Assembly: GCA_947561715.1 (NCBI GenBank)
Contig: OX387201.1
Location: forward strand, 6,776,001-6,840,000
Direction: 5' to 3'
Length of the DNA: 64,000 nt
From: Ascidia mentula
Taxonomy: Eukaryota > Chordata > Ascidiacea > Phlebobranchia > Ascidiidae
A program made the position numbers and the translations under genes. Below, in pieces: positions 51,217 through 63,300 of the stretch (positions are counted from its first letter, which is position 1; each line of letters opens with the position of its first letter). The notes beneath the pieces are model-generated. The model did not search any database. It was not told where the DNA came from and was given only the letters and a program-made list of their open reading frames with translations.

Positions 51217-53988
51217 TTAAGGCTTGAAAGGGTCGAACTTGGCTAAGTCGTGTATTCTGTCACAAAATGGGATGTAGTTTACATCATTCTTGCCTCCAAT
51301 TCTGACATTAAACTTGTTGAAAATCACCCTGAACTCTTGCTCGCTCAGTAAACTTCCCATTTCCAGTTCGCTCAACACCCTGTGGAACTGAGAGCGGGAA
51401 ACGGTGCCGTTGTGGACGCGGTCGTAATCCTCAAAAAGTGGAAACAACTGTGTCCTTGTCTTTCTAACATGCTCAGCCACCCTTTTCATTGCCATATCAT
51501 ACACAATTTCAGCCTCTTCTGACATTGTATTTTGCTGCCACTCCACTGGGGGCTTAAACTGGGCTGGAGTCATCAAGGGGTTTTTCACTAGATTTTTCAC
51601 AGTGAAGATTGACTCAATTTCATCAGAGAAAGTTAGGTAGTTGATAAATCCAGGGTGACTTAAGGATTCAAAAGCATCTCGTAAGATGTTAACTTCCGAT
51701 TCTTTGAGCTCGAAACCAGCAAGATCCAAAGCACGTTTAAAGTTTGCTTCTATAATGCGACCAGTTTTTAGCTTGTCATAGTCTTTCATAAACTCATACA
51801 CTCGCATTCGCTCTTTATACACTTTTGCCTTAATCCTGGTCATGATGGCATTCAAGTCAACCAATGCATCAATTTCATGGGGTTTCTTCTGGGCATTGAC
51901 TGCCTGCAACTCCTTGAGGTGTTCCTTGTACTTTGGCACATGATGTATCTGAGGTACCAACTCACTCAGAAACCGAATGTAATCAAAGCCAATGTTATCA
52001 GTAAACTTGTCTTGTATGGCATTCACCTCGTCCTCATCAGCATGTAGATCCAGAGAAGCAAGACATTGTCGGAACTGGGACTTTGTCACATGGCCATTGT
52101 TGTGCCGGTCAAAATCTTGGAACACAGGTTTGGCAAGTAAGCGTCGCTGAATTGCCCGACTTCGCATTCTTGCCATTGCCTCTTCAAACGCTTGCAAAGT
52201 TTTGTCTCCGACCCCACCCCAGCTTGCAAAAGTTCCCTCCTTGGGTAAAACATACATTTCGATTGGAGGCACTTCTTTGCATGGATCTTTTTCTAAATCA
52301 GGTTGGGTAAATACAGAATCAATCTCCCTTAAAAATTTTGTAAGCACAATACAGTCTGGTTTCTTAGGATCAATAAGATGTTCTTGAAGCGCGTGCAGCT
52401 GAGCCTTATTGAGCCAAGTCACCCCCATAGAGTCTAGACCTCTTGTAAAGATTGCTCGTGAAATTGAGCCACTTCTCAAATGGTCATAATCTCTAAAGAA
52501 CTCAACAATTCTGATGCGATTAACAACAACATGATGACGGATTCTTGAAATAATGGCCCCAATATCCACATGTGAAATATCAATCCCAGGGTCTGTGAGT
52601 GGTTCTGCAAATTTGGTAGTGGGAGTTGCTTTGGGTGCATCAATGGTATAGTGGTTAAACTCCTTATCAATAGCTTGACAGAAAGCTGGATAATTTACAT
52701 CACCGCTGTTTGGTTCTTCAAACTTGCAACAGATCAATTTGAGATCTTCCTCATTGACACTTAGACTGAGGAAGTGCAGAATTCTGGCAAACTGAGGCTT
52801 GGTGACATTTCTGGTGTATGCCACTCCCCTGTCATAATCTTTAAAATAAGGGTAGAGCATCAAGCGACGTTTTCTCACTACTTCTGCTAGATTTGCAAGA
52901 ACCTCAATAAGCCTTTTTTCCTCTTCTTCGGACAAGTAAGTCAATGACCTGGTCAGCGAGCCTGAGGGAGGAGCTACTGGATGAACTGTGGGTTTTTTCT
53001 CAAGTCCTGGCACATTGAATGCATTTTCCATAATGCCGCAAAAGGTTTTGTACTGCACTCTACCATCAGAGGTACGATAATGATCTGCCAATTTCATTAT
53101 TTCCTCTTTTGTTAGCTGGGCTTCCTTTCCACAGCCCTGGGACAAACCACAGACAAACTGATTTTCAGTGATAATGCCACTACGCAGCTTGTCGTGATCT
53201 TTGAAGAACTCTGTGGTTCTTATGCCATTTTTGTAAATGGCCACTCTAATTTTGTCAAAAACTGATGCTAAATCAGGATTTTTAAGAACACTGGCATCAA
53301 AGTATTGATCAGCACTTCCAGTGAAAGGAGGAGCAGACGTCAAGACCATTTTATCAAGTGTAGAAATGTTGCGAATCTGTTCTACATCGTGGTGGAAATT
53401 TAGGTAGTTGGTCATACCAGGTTTATTGGGGTCTTGATAGAACTGTGCTAACAACCTTATCTCATTTTCAGTGACGTCTGGTGGTCCAGGGAACTGACGG
53501 GCAAATTGGGACACAGTTACAAGACCATTGTGGTGTCTGTCAAAGTCTTCATAGCAGGTTCTTATGTTGACTCCATGGTAGGTGTAGTAATTCTGAATCT
53601 TGTTCAAAATCGAGTTGACTTGTTCAGAAGCAACTGGACCACACTCAACATGTGACCTTTCAGTGCGCAAATACTCTGGAACCTGAACAGTCTGCGACTC
53701 AGGATTAACATTAAGATGGTCAGGATGAAAGTTTTGGTCTATTACATCCGAAAATGCCCTGTAGTTGACCATGTTATCCTTCTTCAAACAGTACTTCTCT
53801 ATAAGTTGGTTTACTTGGTCTTCACTGAGCTTAAGACCCAAAAACTGGTCAAGGCATCTTTTGAATTGAGAAGGGGTAATATATCCAGATCTCAAGCGGT
53901 CAAAGTCTTTAAAAAACTCTGAAACTCTGACTCTTTTGGTCTTTAATGTTGTCTGTATGTCATTCTCTATTTTGTCCAGTGCCCCCAT
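51217..53988 (-). CDS. Single-exon protein of repeated degenerate EF-hands
   Basis: A 923-residue uninterrupted frame from the ATG at 53988; the longer frame begins with TTG and is not used. The protein is at least seven to eight repeats of about 110-130 residues. Each has the core F-x-D-[FYH]-D-[RKH]-x(2-3)-[SNT]-G-x-[IV]-x(4)-F, for example EFFKDFDRLRSGYITPSQF, FQDFDRHNNGHVTKSQF and FEDYDRVHNGTVSRSQF. Read as EF-hand loops, position 1 is Asp and position 6 Gly. Position 12 is Gln, Asn or Ile instead of the calcium-chelating Glu, and position 3 is often Leu or His, so calcium binding is doubtful. There is no signal peptide or membrane segment. I cannot name an orthologue; EFCAB6-type proteins are the nearest class I can suggest. 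Absence of introns over 2.8 kb is unusual beside its intron-rich neighbours. Confidence 0.88.
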   Translation of the reverse strand: MGALDKIENDIQTTLKTKRVRVSEFFKDFDRLRSGYITPSQFKRCLDQFLGLKLSEDQVNQLIEKYCLKKDNMVNYRAFSDVIDQNFHPDHLNVNPESQTVQVPEYLRTERSHVECGPVASEQVNSILNKIQNYYTYHGVNIRTCYEDFDRHHNGLVTVSQFARQFPGPPDVTENEIRLLAQFYQDPNKPGMTNYLNFHHDVEQIRNISTLDKMVLTSAPPFTGSADQYFDASVLKNPDLASVFDKIRVAIYKNGIRTTEFFKDHDKLRSGIITENQFVCGLSQGCGKEAQLTKEEIMKLADHYRTSDGRVQYKTFCGIMENAFNVPGLEKKPTVHPVAPPSGSLTRSLTYLSEEEEKRLIEVLANLAEVVRKRRLMLYPYFKDYDRGVAYTRNVTKPQFARILHFLSLSVNEEDLKLICCKFEEPNSGDVNYPAFCQAIDKEFNHYTIDAPKATPTTKFAEPLTDPGIDISHVDIGAIISRIRHHVVVNRIRIVEFFRDYDHLRSGSISRAIFTRGLDSMGVTWLNKAQLHALQEHLIDPKKPDCIVLTKFLREIDSVFTQPDLEKDPCKEVPPIEMYVLPKEGTFASWGGVGDKTLQAFEEAMARMRSRAIQRRLLAKPVFQDFDRHNNGHVTKSQFRQCLASLDLHADEDEVNAIQDKFTDNIGFDYIRFLSELVPQIHHVPKYKEHLKELQAVNAQKKPHEIDALVDLNAIMTRIKAKVYKERMRVYEFMKDYDKLKTGRIIEANFKRALDLAGFELKESEVNILRDAFESLSHPGFINYLTFSDEIESIFTVKNLVKNPLMTPAQFKPPVEWQQNTMSEEAEIVYDMAMKRVAEHVRKTRTQLFPLFEDYDRVHNGTVSRSQFHRVLSELEMGSLLSEQEFRVIFNKFNVRIGGKNDVNYIPFCDRIHDLAKFDPFKP

Positions 53989-55260
53989 TTTAAACAAAGG
54001 GCATCAATGTATATCAGCAGTACAACTATATTTCTGTAAAAACAATTTACAATAAAGCTTTAAGTTTGGCAAACATTATTTTCATACACAACTATTAGGC
54101 TAACTATGTTTTGTGTGCCTACAATCCACAAACCTCACAATAATCAAAATTTGACAGGAATATATATTACGTTCCAAACCCAGCAAAAAATTATCTACTT
54201 GAATATGAGAAACAAATAAAAAATAAGGTCGGAAAATATCGGAAATAGACGAATCCTAATGCAGATACGGTACCTATGGGTTTTCTTCAAATATTTGCCG
54301 AACTGATCATCCAAACCACTTTCATTAAAAAATCAAGAGGTATGAAAGATTGAAGCATAGTTACAGCTAAAAACAACGACATTTCACAAGAAACAGTTTT
54401 TGCATAACGCTCTAATAAACAAGTACAATCGGAAGTTCGCCAAGTTTCCATAGCCACGGTTACCACAAACGACCACAACTGGCGTCAAACCACGTCTACC
54501 ACTATATAGGCGTCAGCCAAATTAAAAAAACGTGTGATCGTTAAACAAATTATTCCCAGCAAATACTCTTTTTTATTAAATGCTGAAAGATTAGTGAACT
54601 GCGATATTTATGCCAGCTCCACCAATGCGTATGTTGTGAATTGAGTAGAATTTAAACAACTTACCATTTTTGTTTGACGATGGGCATTTAAATAGCATTA
54701 ACTAAATCCAACACACAGAACTCTAACTTTTAAGCATTTATTCAGTTGTAATTTGGCGACAAACGATTGTTGAAGATCTTTAACTTTGAAGTCAAGAAGG
54801 CACACTAACCACAATTCGAAAAGCGACATAATTTTGTACGCAAATGTAAGTTGTAGATTTGCAACGAAATGTTTTTTCGAATTTTCCAACAGAAAAATTT
54901 TCGAGAACGGTCTGATGTATGATTTCTCTGTATCTCAGAGTTGTTTTGCATTTGCAAAAGTCACTACTTAGCGTTTCATGATGTTGCATAATCCATTTTT
55001 TTACAAAGCTGTGTGTGGTGTTAAGGTGTACCTTTGCGTATTTTTTGCTCTAGTACTATTGTTAACACAGCTGCTACAAGTTTTGTGGGTTGTAGAAATT
55101 GCGACGTTTTCAATCAAGACTGCGTGCGTGCAATGTTCAATAAACATTAACAAGCCAATTTATTTTAAAAAGTTTTTTGAATTCCGTTTAAACCGCGTTG
55201 GAGATTGGACCTATAACAAGCTATGTTTTTGGACATAGGTTTTAAGATACGCCAGTAAAT
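53989..55260. other. Divergent intergenic region between the EF-hand gene and ghitm
   Basis: 1.27 kb between two divergent start codons, presumably holding both promoters and 5' UTRs. Open frames here are short and lack splice sites or similarity. Confidence 0.5.
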
Positions 55261-56295
55261 ATGATTCTAAGTAAAGCACTAGGTTTTCAAACCCTGGCAG
55301 CCAAGACTCAAATGTATAAAAGCATCAATATTTCTCTGAAAACACGACTGTTTGTAAAAGCTGTTAAAGAATCTGGAACGAAAGGAAAACTATGCCAAAG
55401 TCGATTCTCCACCTCAACTCAGCTACCAGCTCGTGGGGCAAGAGTAAAGAGCAGAACAACGACAACTATTCCTGGCAAGCTCACTGCAATATCTGTTGGT
55501 CAAGCCTCTTTGGCTGGTGCATCTCTTCTTGGCATTGGTGGTCTTTGTTTTTATGGACTTGGATTTTCCAGTGAACCAGGTGCCATAGACAAGGCAGCTG
55601 TATGGCCACAGTATGTACGTCAAAGAATTCATGATACATACCTATACTTTGGTGGTTCTCTTTTAGCTACTGCAGGCTCTGCATTGGCAATTGCAAGAAA
55701 CCCAACTCTAATGAGCATTGTGTCAAGAAATGGCATTATTTCAATGGTTGTTACTATTGGGGCAATGATAGGTACGTCTATGTTATGTCGCAGCATTGAA
55801 TACAAGCCAGGCTTTGGGCCGAAGCAGATGGCCTGGCTTCTTCACACTTCAGTCGTAGGTGCGGTCATTGCTCCTCTCACAGTTCTTGGTGGACCACTTA
55901 TGTTGCGTGCTGCATGGTACACAGCAGGTGTGGTTGCCGGTCTATCCACTGTGGCTGTGTGTGCTCCAAGTGACAAGTTTCTCAATATGGGTGGGCCTTT
56001 AGCAGCTGGCCTTGGTGTTGTGTTTGTTTCAAGCATTGGATCTGCCTTTTTCCCTCCAACTGGAGCTCTTGGCTTAAGTCTGTACTCAGTTGCAGTTTAT
56101 GGTGGCCTTATCCTATTTGGAGGATTCTTGCTTTATGACACACAACGCATAGTGAGGCATGCTGAAGCAATGCCACATCCTGCATACACAATGAGGCCCT
56201 ATGACCCAATTAATGCAAGCATGAGCATATACATGGATGCTGTAAACATTTTCATTCGAATTCTTATGATCATGGGAGGAAACAGAAGAAAATGA
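55261..56295 (+). CDS. ghitm: Growth hormone-inducible transmembrane protein (GHITM/TMBIM5)
   Basis: A single exon of 344 codons. GHITM is an inner mitochondrial membrane protein of the Bax-inhibitor-1/TMBIM superfamily, linked in vertebrates to cristae organisation and Ca/H exchange. The first ~70 residues are basic and Ser/Thr-rich (a presequence). Several hydrophobic helices follow: ASLLGIGGLCFYGLG, YFGGSLLATAGSALAIAR, ISMVVTIGAMIGTSML, VVGAVIAPLTVLGGPL and LYSVAVYGGLILFGGFLLYDT. Family landmarks are LLYDTQRIV, YDPINASMSIYMDAVNIFIRIL and the terminal GGNRRK. Length matches the vertebrate protein. Vertebrate GHITM is split by introns, so the uninterrupted frame suggests intron loss or retroposition. 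A polyadenylation signal AATAAA lies at 56361-56366. pcid2 ends 237 bp downstream on the other strand. Confidence 0.96.
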   Translation: MILSKALGFQTLAAKTQMYKSINISLKTRLFVKAVKESGTKGKLCQSRFSTSTQLPARGARVKSRTTTTIPGKLTAISVGQASLAGASLLGIGGLCFYGLGFSSEPGAIDKAAVWPQYVRQRIHDTYLYFGGSLLATAGSALAIARNPTLMSIVSRNGIISMVVTIGAMIGTSMLCRSIEYKPGFGPKQMAWLLHTSVVGAVIAPLTVLGGPLMLRAAWYTAGVVAGLSTVAVCAPSDKFLNMGGPLAAGLGVVFVSSIGSAFFPPTGALGLSLYSVAVYGGLILFGGFLLYDTQRIVRHAEAMPHPAYTMRPYDPINASMSIYMDAVNIFIRILMIMGGNRRK

Positions 56296-56532
56296 AACCA
56301 GCCAGTTAATATTTTTTTTTCATACATTTACTTTGCAAAACTTGTACGTGAAAAATGTTGAATAAATTGTACAAAACATAGTGGAGGCTGTGATTGTATT
56401 TTCATTCAATCAACCCTGGCAACTGTTACTTGTTGTTTACATGATGACAAATGACGAACTTGTCAATTCAACAAGCATTGTGGCCTTCTGAGCTCATCAA
56501 GTTGTACGCACACAAAAAACATGGCAGTTTTG

Positions 56533-59092
56533 TCAGCTTGCAACTGTTGGAAAAGCATTTACTTTGCTCAATACAAGTTTTTTGTGTTGATGAGAAATGT
56601 ATCCACGAATGTTGCCAGCATATATTAACCCAGCTATGATGCACTCTGTTTCATCCATGTCAATATCAGTGATCTGTTCATGAAAAATAAAATACCCATT
56701 AGCTGTTCACTAAAAACAAATTTTTCACACACAATTATACCCCTTGGCCATGCAGAGCATCTGTGAATGCCTGAAGTGGAATCAGATGGGTTCCCAGAAC
56801 GTGGCTAACTCTTTTAAAGAGTGTGCGAAACGTTGTTGCTCTGAGTTTCTCCAAGATTAGGTATACGCCAGTTTGAATAAAAAACGATTCATTGGTAAGC
56901 AACGCATGGTTAAGGAGGTGGACATTTCCAGTTCTAAACATATCCAAGTAACTGGAATCTAATGAATTGTTGATAAAATTGTTTTACTTACCTAACTGCT
57001 TTTACTATATCCTCGTACTGACTTAAATCATGACTTCTCAGCAATTCCACAGAGGGCAACCGCCCAAGCAACATTTTTACTGGTATTAAGTATATTAATA
57101 TTCTCTTTAAATTTTTCCGTGAAGCAGCATGACAGTTGGTGTAAGCATAAGACAAGTATTCCTCAGCTGATGCAAATGTTATGTTAATTATTTTCATAAC
57201 TAAGGCCTAATATGTTATCATTACCTTGTGTGAAATTGCTGTCAAACATTGCTTTCCTTCCAACATAATATCTAAGCAAGTAACAAACAAATATTTACAA
57301 TGTTTGAAACCTGAATTTTTTTAACCATACTTGTAGGTAACTTTTTGCGCTAGAGTAAAGTCATCCTTGATGCTGCTGCTTTCAATAGCACGAATGAGTG
57401 GTTTGCACAAATGAAGCTTGCCAATTCTGTGAAAACAATAATTTTACTAATTTTTACACAGATTTCAGAACTGTCTTTGGTGACAGCTACACTTTTAATA
57501 CCTGAAGTAAATCTTGAAAAGTTGATTAACCAAAAACAACATTCCCCACTTTTTTGACACTTCAATTGCTGCTCGCCTGCGCCCAAATATTCGGTTTTAA
57601 GAGAAATATGTAGTGTTATAACCAAGAACAATTTGTATATATGTGCATCTGGTTAAGTCCCAACTTTAGTAAAACTAAAATCTCACCCATCACTTGCACA
57701 AACTCGAAAGCAACTCATAATGGTATCTGCAGCCTTTTCCAATGTGTCTCCCTTTTTTTGTTTTTCAAGTTGATTAACTCCCAGTTCAACCTAGCACAAG
57801 TAACAGTACTGTAATAAACCATTACAGGTACAGATACTTAATCACCAACATGTATGTTACAATAAAGCAGTGATTCCAAGCCACTTCAAAGACCTCCTGC
57901 AAATTTCTTGCACATTTCATGAAAAATTATACCATAAGTACCACCGTTAAACCTTATTGTAGGACCAGAACGTTTATGATTGAATGATATCTAAAATTTT
58001 CCACATATTGGTTAGTTCATCTGGACCAAACATATTATTGTTAAATGTTCTCATGTACCATCTGGATGCTTTTGCATACCACCAGTTGAAACCACTGCCA
58101 TAAATAACTGTGTTATTTCTTACATCAACTTACATAGTTTGCAAATTTCCGAAGATCCAATATTAGTGTGTACATGAGTGGCAGTGACCTGAAAAACCAT
58201 ATGTTAATGGTGTTTGGAAAATCAGTCCATTGCAACTGGGTACATACCAATTATCATCTTTTTGGGGTTGAAAAATCCTAACAAAGGTTTGGACTGCTTG
58301 AACCTGACATGAATAAGCCTCTCTATAGTCCAAGTTTGCGAGAGCCCAACATCCCCTAAAAACAGTTGGTTACATTCCAAAAATATATGTACTATGTACA
58401 TTTTACACAATAAATGTTTAAAATGTACAGGCAATAAAGACAATAGCAGCAGACTGGCAGTTTGTTACCCAAGAGACAGTGACTCTGAAGTCAACATAAC
58501 AAATGTCTATACCTGGCTAGCTAGCCAGCAAGACCATCCTAATTCAGCTCAGCACTAATGAGGACCAATAGGTTGAAAAAATAGAAATAATGAGGCCTCA
58601 AGTTTCAAATTGACAGCTAAATTGTTTCTGATTGGCTTAAAGTTTGCAATGGTAAACATATAAAAGAATTCATTTTAAACTGATAGTAGGGGCATTGAAG
58701 TAAGCACTAACTTTAGATGAGCAGCAACTAATTCATCATAAGGATTTTCCAGAAATCTCTGACATGTGACGTAGGCAGATTCTTTCTGTAACTTTGCATT
58801 TGAAACATGGGGATCCGTAAATGACAAAAGGCTTGCCAAAGTGCTTGCATCTGCATTATTCAGAGAAGAAGACACCTGGCAGTAACATAACTATAATTTA
58901 TTACTCTATACGACACAAACTTACATGTGATGTAGCAATTGTTGCCTTGTGCATTTAGGCTAGCTAGGCTACATGATGAAACAATTAGTTTCTAAAATAG
59001 TTCTTGACTTTGATTTAGAGTTGCAGCACATGAAGTATTTAAATTATAGAACTTACCGCTTGTAGATAGGCATTTATTGATTGGAAATTCAT
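56533..59092 (-). CDS. pcid2: PCI domain-containing protein 2 (TREX-2 subunit)
   Basis: Homologue of yeast Thp1. It binds nucleic acid within the TREX-2 mRNA-export complex together with GANP/Sac3 and DSS1. Eleven exons in phase, 59057-59092, 58712-58875, 58248-58355, 58134-58188, 57687-57790, 57502-57576, 57331-57426, 57225-57271, 56992-57166, 56741-56933 and 56533-56673, encode 397 residues (human 399). Diagnostic blocks are [83 protein letters not shown] and the C-terminal winged-helix part [21 protein letters not shown]. No missing segment compared with the family. Its ATG lies 214 bp from the divergent dynlt2b ATG. Confidence 0.96.
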
Positions 59093-59306
59093 TATTTTAC
59101 AATTATTTAATCTCAACAACACAAATTGTAGTTAAGTATACAAATTTGGTGAACACCCGCCAATCAACATAGAAATCTTAAAACTGATTTACGATATCTA
59201 TGAAATAACAAGAACACCGCAGCTCTTGGTTACAACGAACGCCAAATATTAATGTCGGTTTGAAGTAACATATTGTATAGTATATATTTCACAGACTGCA
59301 GTCATA
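59093..59306. promoter_or_regulatory. Putative bidirectional promoter of pcid2 and dynlt2b
   Basis: 214 bp separate the two divergent start codons, so both transcripts must begin in this interval or inside the other gene's 5' part. No TATA box with a convincing position stands out. Confidence 0.55.
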
Positions 59307-60018
59307 ATGACGAGTAGTACAACTGAAGTTGAAAGTGTACCAGAAAACACTTACATGATACGACCTAACTACCAACACAAGTAAGTACATTTTTAGAAGA
59401 TATAGGCTAATAATTGAATATAAATTGCTGTTTTGTTATTTTACTTTAAGTCCTATTTAAACCATGTGATAAAATTGATAATACCTGTATGCAGGTTTAA
59501 AAAAGCTATAGTCAAAGAGTGTATTCACCAAGTGATGAATGATTGTCTACATGGGAAACAATACGCTGCTGAAGAAGTTGCCGATTGGACACAAACCATA
59601 TCAAATGGCATAAAGCTTAAATTAAAAGGTGTTGGTATTGCATGTTGATCACAATCGTCGCACTGTGTAATAGTACAGAACGAATTTGTGTGACTGCCTT
59701 GAAAACCACAGTACATATAAATATGCTCTAGAGCAAATGAATGTATTGTAAAACTTTAAAATTTTCCATGTTGCTTCTGTTTAGATATGGGATTTGACCG
59801 CTACAAGTTTGTTGTACAATGTGTGATTGGTGAGCAAAGAGGTGAGGGCGTGAAAATGGGCTGCAGATGCTTCTGGGATTCTGACACTGACAATTGTGCC
59901 CAGGATATATTCATTAACGTAGGTACCTTAAACATAAGTTTTCCTGTTACTAACTTCTTTTTTAATTTAGAGCTCCCTGTTTTGTGTCACTGCTGCATTT
60001 GGAGTTTTCTACTATTAA
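59307..60018 (+). CDS. dynlt2b: Tctex1-type dynein light chain (DYNLT2B/TCTEX1D2)
   Basis: Light chain of the dynein-2 motor for retrograde intraflagellar transport in cilia. Four exons, 59307-59380, 59495-59628, 59785-59918 and 59971-60018, encode 129 residues. The sequence shows the Tctex1 fold: YMIRPNYQHKF at the start, helices KAIVKECIHQVMNDCL and AAEEVADWTQTISNGIKLKL, strands YKFVVQCVIGEQRGEGVKMG, the conserved CFWDSDTDN, and the end SSLFCVTAAFGVFYY. These blocks match vertebrate TCTEX1D2 closely. A polyadenylation signal AATAAA lies at 60054-60059. It converges with bcor, whose stop is 300 bp away. Confidence 0.96.
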
Positions 60019-60317
60019 AAATGTGTCCGCTGTTGTATTTGTGCTTGCATTGTAATAAACCCATTTATTTTTTTGTTGAATACTGATGGTTGGAAAGGTT
60101 ATGACATCTTGTATTTAGCAGTCGAATTCAGAAAGTACGAAAAAAAGGCATAGAAAACAGAAATGTAGGGGTCATATCGCTTGCAACATGTAAAAAGCAC
60201 ATAAACAAGAATCAGCCCGTTGAAAATGTGCAAAAAAGTGGAAAGATCACATGACTAGAAAAAAGCTCACGATTGAACACAGGCAGTGACAGGCCGCATC
60301 TTGTCCCATAAATTATG

Positions 60318-63300
60318 CTATAAGGTGTTTGCATTGAGGTGAACATTAGCCGCACTTAAGCCACAAAAACCATTTTCAAGCTTTCTCTCATCATATTTCT
60401 TGAACGGAGATTCTAAATGCACGGGCAGTTGCATGCCTTTGGGGCTGCAATTTGTGCCATTTTCTTCAGGACCGAAATTTGTCCCATGAGTCCTTTTATC
60501 CAAGTAGTTGGTATCATTTTGCGTAGCAACGTTATTGACGTAAGGATGATAATATTCAGGTGTATCTTCCACCGGTAAAATGGATGAGCTATGGTGATTT
60601 GTGGGGCACCCTGATTCAGGGGAACTTTTGTTACCGAAGTCTAACGATCGCTTTCTGCTATGAACCTGGCTCTCACTTGGTTTGCATGATTGTACATAAG
60701 ATGCATCAAGGTTTGCTGAAGTTGTCTTTTGGCTGGGTGAATTTGTGAATTTTTTGCTTGGTGTAGAGTAAGAACAGCATGGTTCCTCATCTTTAAGACT
60801 GGATCCTGAGATGTTTAACATGGGCTTTATCTGGGACTCCTTATTTGTGGGGCAAATAATTTCCACTTCACCATCATCGAACACTTTATAAGATGTTGAA
60901 CCCTCCAAATAACGATCGCTCTCCACCAGTTCCACTAGGTCACTTTCAATAACACTGTTGGGTACGCTGGAAAGCTTGTTGGGAACCTATGACAATCAGC
61001 AATGTAAAAAATAGCAATACAGCAATATGTAAAGTTCACAACTTACCCAGTTGGTGGACACATCAGCTAAGAATGCTTCGGTTGTCATGGTTTTAATGTC
61101 CACAGGATAACTCAACAAAAAGTCTCCCCTTGAACATTTGGTTTGCCCCAACAAATCGACCAAAAGGTAATAGTTGGATCGACTAGAAAAAAAAAATATG
61201 ATAAACATCTTCCAGCATCAAGTGTGCATGCTAGTACACTTACCAGCAATTAACAGTAGGCTGGACATAGTATGTTTGGAGAGGTGGTTGATCAAACACT
61301 TTAAACTCCATGAAATCCTCTTCATCAGAGCTTGGTGGATGGTCAGTCATCTCATAGCCATGCGGAACTTTTTTGTCTAGAAATTAAACACTGGTAAGAT
61401 ATACACAAGCACAGGAAAATTTCAAGTCTTGTTGCAACACAAACCTAAAATACAAGATGGTGCAACTATCCACTCTAAATCTGAGTCATAATCGACGTTG
61501 CTTTGTGGTTTCAACTCTTTCAGGTACCCTACAATGAAAATTTTGGGATGGGTTATAACGCTTGACAATAATACTTCCACCAAATAAGGTGAAACAAAAA
61601 CAACAATACTAATAAGAACCAAGGAAAGGTAAAAAACAATTTTATGAATCATTCCTTGGGTCATTATATTTATTCCTTTTCTTGCAATATGTATACCTGC
61701 AAAGAAATTTTCCATATTCTTGCTTCTGATCATGTGCTTGATCGATCGCCCAGAGAACTTGCTAAGTAAAGGATCAGCGCCACAAGACAGCAAAAGTCTT
61801 GTCATTTCAAGATGGTCGTACTCAATTGCATCGTGTATAGGTCTGAAGAAAGCACATATGTTTAACCAATTCCTCACATTCTTCATGCAAGCCCACAATC
61901 ACAAACCTTGTCCCATCAGTTGAATTGAGATTGACATTTGCGCCATATCTCAACAACAATCTGGCAGTTTCAAGTTGATTTTGAACACAAGCTTCGTGCA
62001 GTGCACTGTAGCCAGCATTATCCTTAATATTGACGTCGGTCCCCCTTTCGAGGTAGTGCTGCACATTTTCCTGTAAGTATGCAAAGCTGGGTGGTCATTA
62101 TCTTGTAACACTGCTTATTGGTCTTGAAATTAAGCTTACCAAATATCCAAATCTGGCAGCCTTGTGCAACACTGTTTCACCAATGGCAGAATTGCATGTT
62201 AGTTTCTTTAGATCTGAAAAGCAAAAAAGGTGCTTGTAAGAATATATAAGATACTGTGAAATGCTGCAAATTAAAGGGGAAAAAAGGCATATTTTGGGTC
62301 AATTGCATCTAGCATTTCGTTTATCCTGGACATGACAGTTAAAATATAATGTATTTACTCGGAGGAACTGGTGAAGGATGGGGTGTCATTTTGTGGTCCT
62401 TTATAAAGCTAAGAGGTGTAGAAGATCTAGAGAGTTTGCCAGGCTGGAATGTTCGGAAATCATTAAATGTGGCAGTCATTTTTGAAGTGGATGGTGTATC
62501 TTGAATGCAGTCCAGTGACATGCTCCTTTCAGGGTCATATTCTTCTTTGACCTATGAAAAATTACTGTTAAGCACATTTTTAATTTAGAAAAAAATATAT
62601 GTTGAAACATATAAACACAAGGCAGCTGCAGGTGCATCAAAAATTGAAAGGGGGGCATTTTAATAATTCAGTCCCTGGGCTTACTTTCATTGGTGTAGAA
62701 AAAGACGGTGCTTCATGAGGAGTGTTTAACAGAGAGGGGCTTGGCACAGGCTTCCTTTCTTCAACAATTTTCTGGTTAAACAAACATGAAATTCTCAATA
62801 CTGTATTTTAAAAAGAAAATCAAATATTTAAAAAACATACAGGCACTGTGGTCCAAGGCAATTTACAAATAGTAAAAAGAAAACACACAAACCTTAGTCT
62901 TAGGCGTGTTAACAAACACCTCTTTAGAGACATCTTGATTGGATGGTTCTTGTAACTTATTGCCACTGTGAAGGCAACATTACAAAATGTAACACATTCT
63001 TACATACAAGAGAAAACTGCTTTCATACCTGGATGGAACCTTCCCAGGGTGTTGTTTCTTTAACAGCTTGTGTTTGCTAAATTTCTCTTTTAGATGAGAT
63101 GCAAGCTTTTGTTTTTTCAACTTCTTCTCAATGCTGTTGTTTGTTTCGGACGCGCATTTTGGCTTTCTGCCTCTTTTCTTCTTGGGCTTATTGTGAGTTG
63201 CCTTCGTAACTTGATCCAGGTTGTCGTTGCTTTGCTGAGAAACTTCACCATCAGGAAAAGTGTCAGAGGGTACAGGTACTCTCTCAGCTGTCTGTTCCAC

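Noticed and set aside
53989..53997. Three-codon upstream extension of the EF-hand frame
   Set aside because: It begins with TTG; the ATG at 53988 is the natural start.
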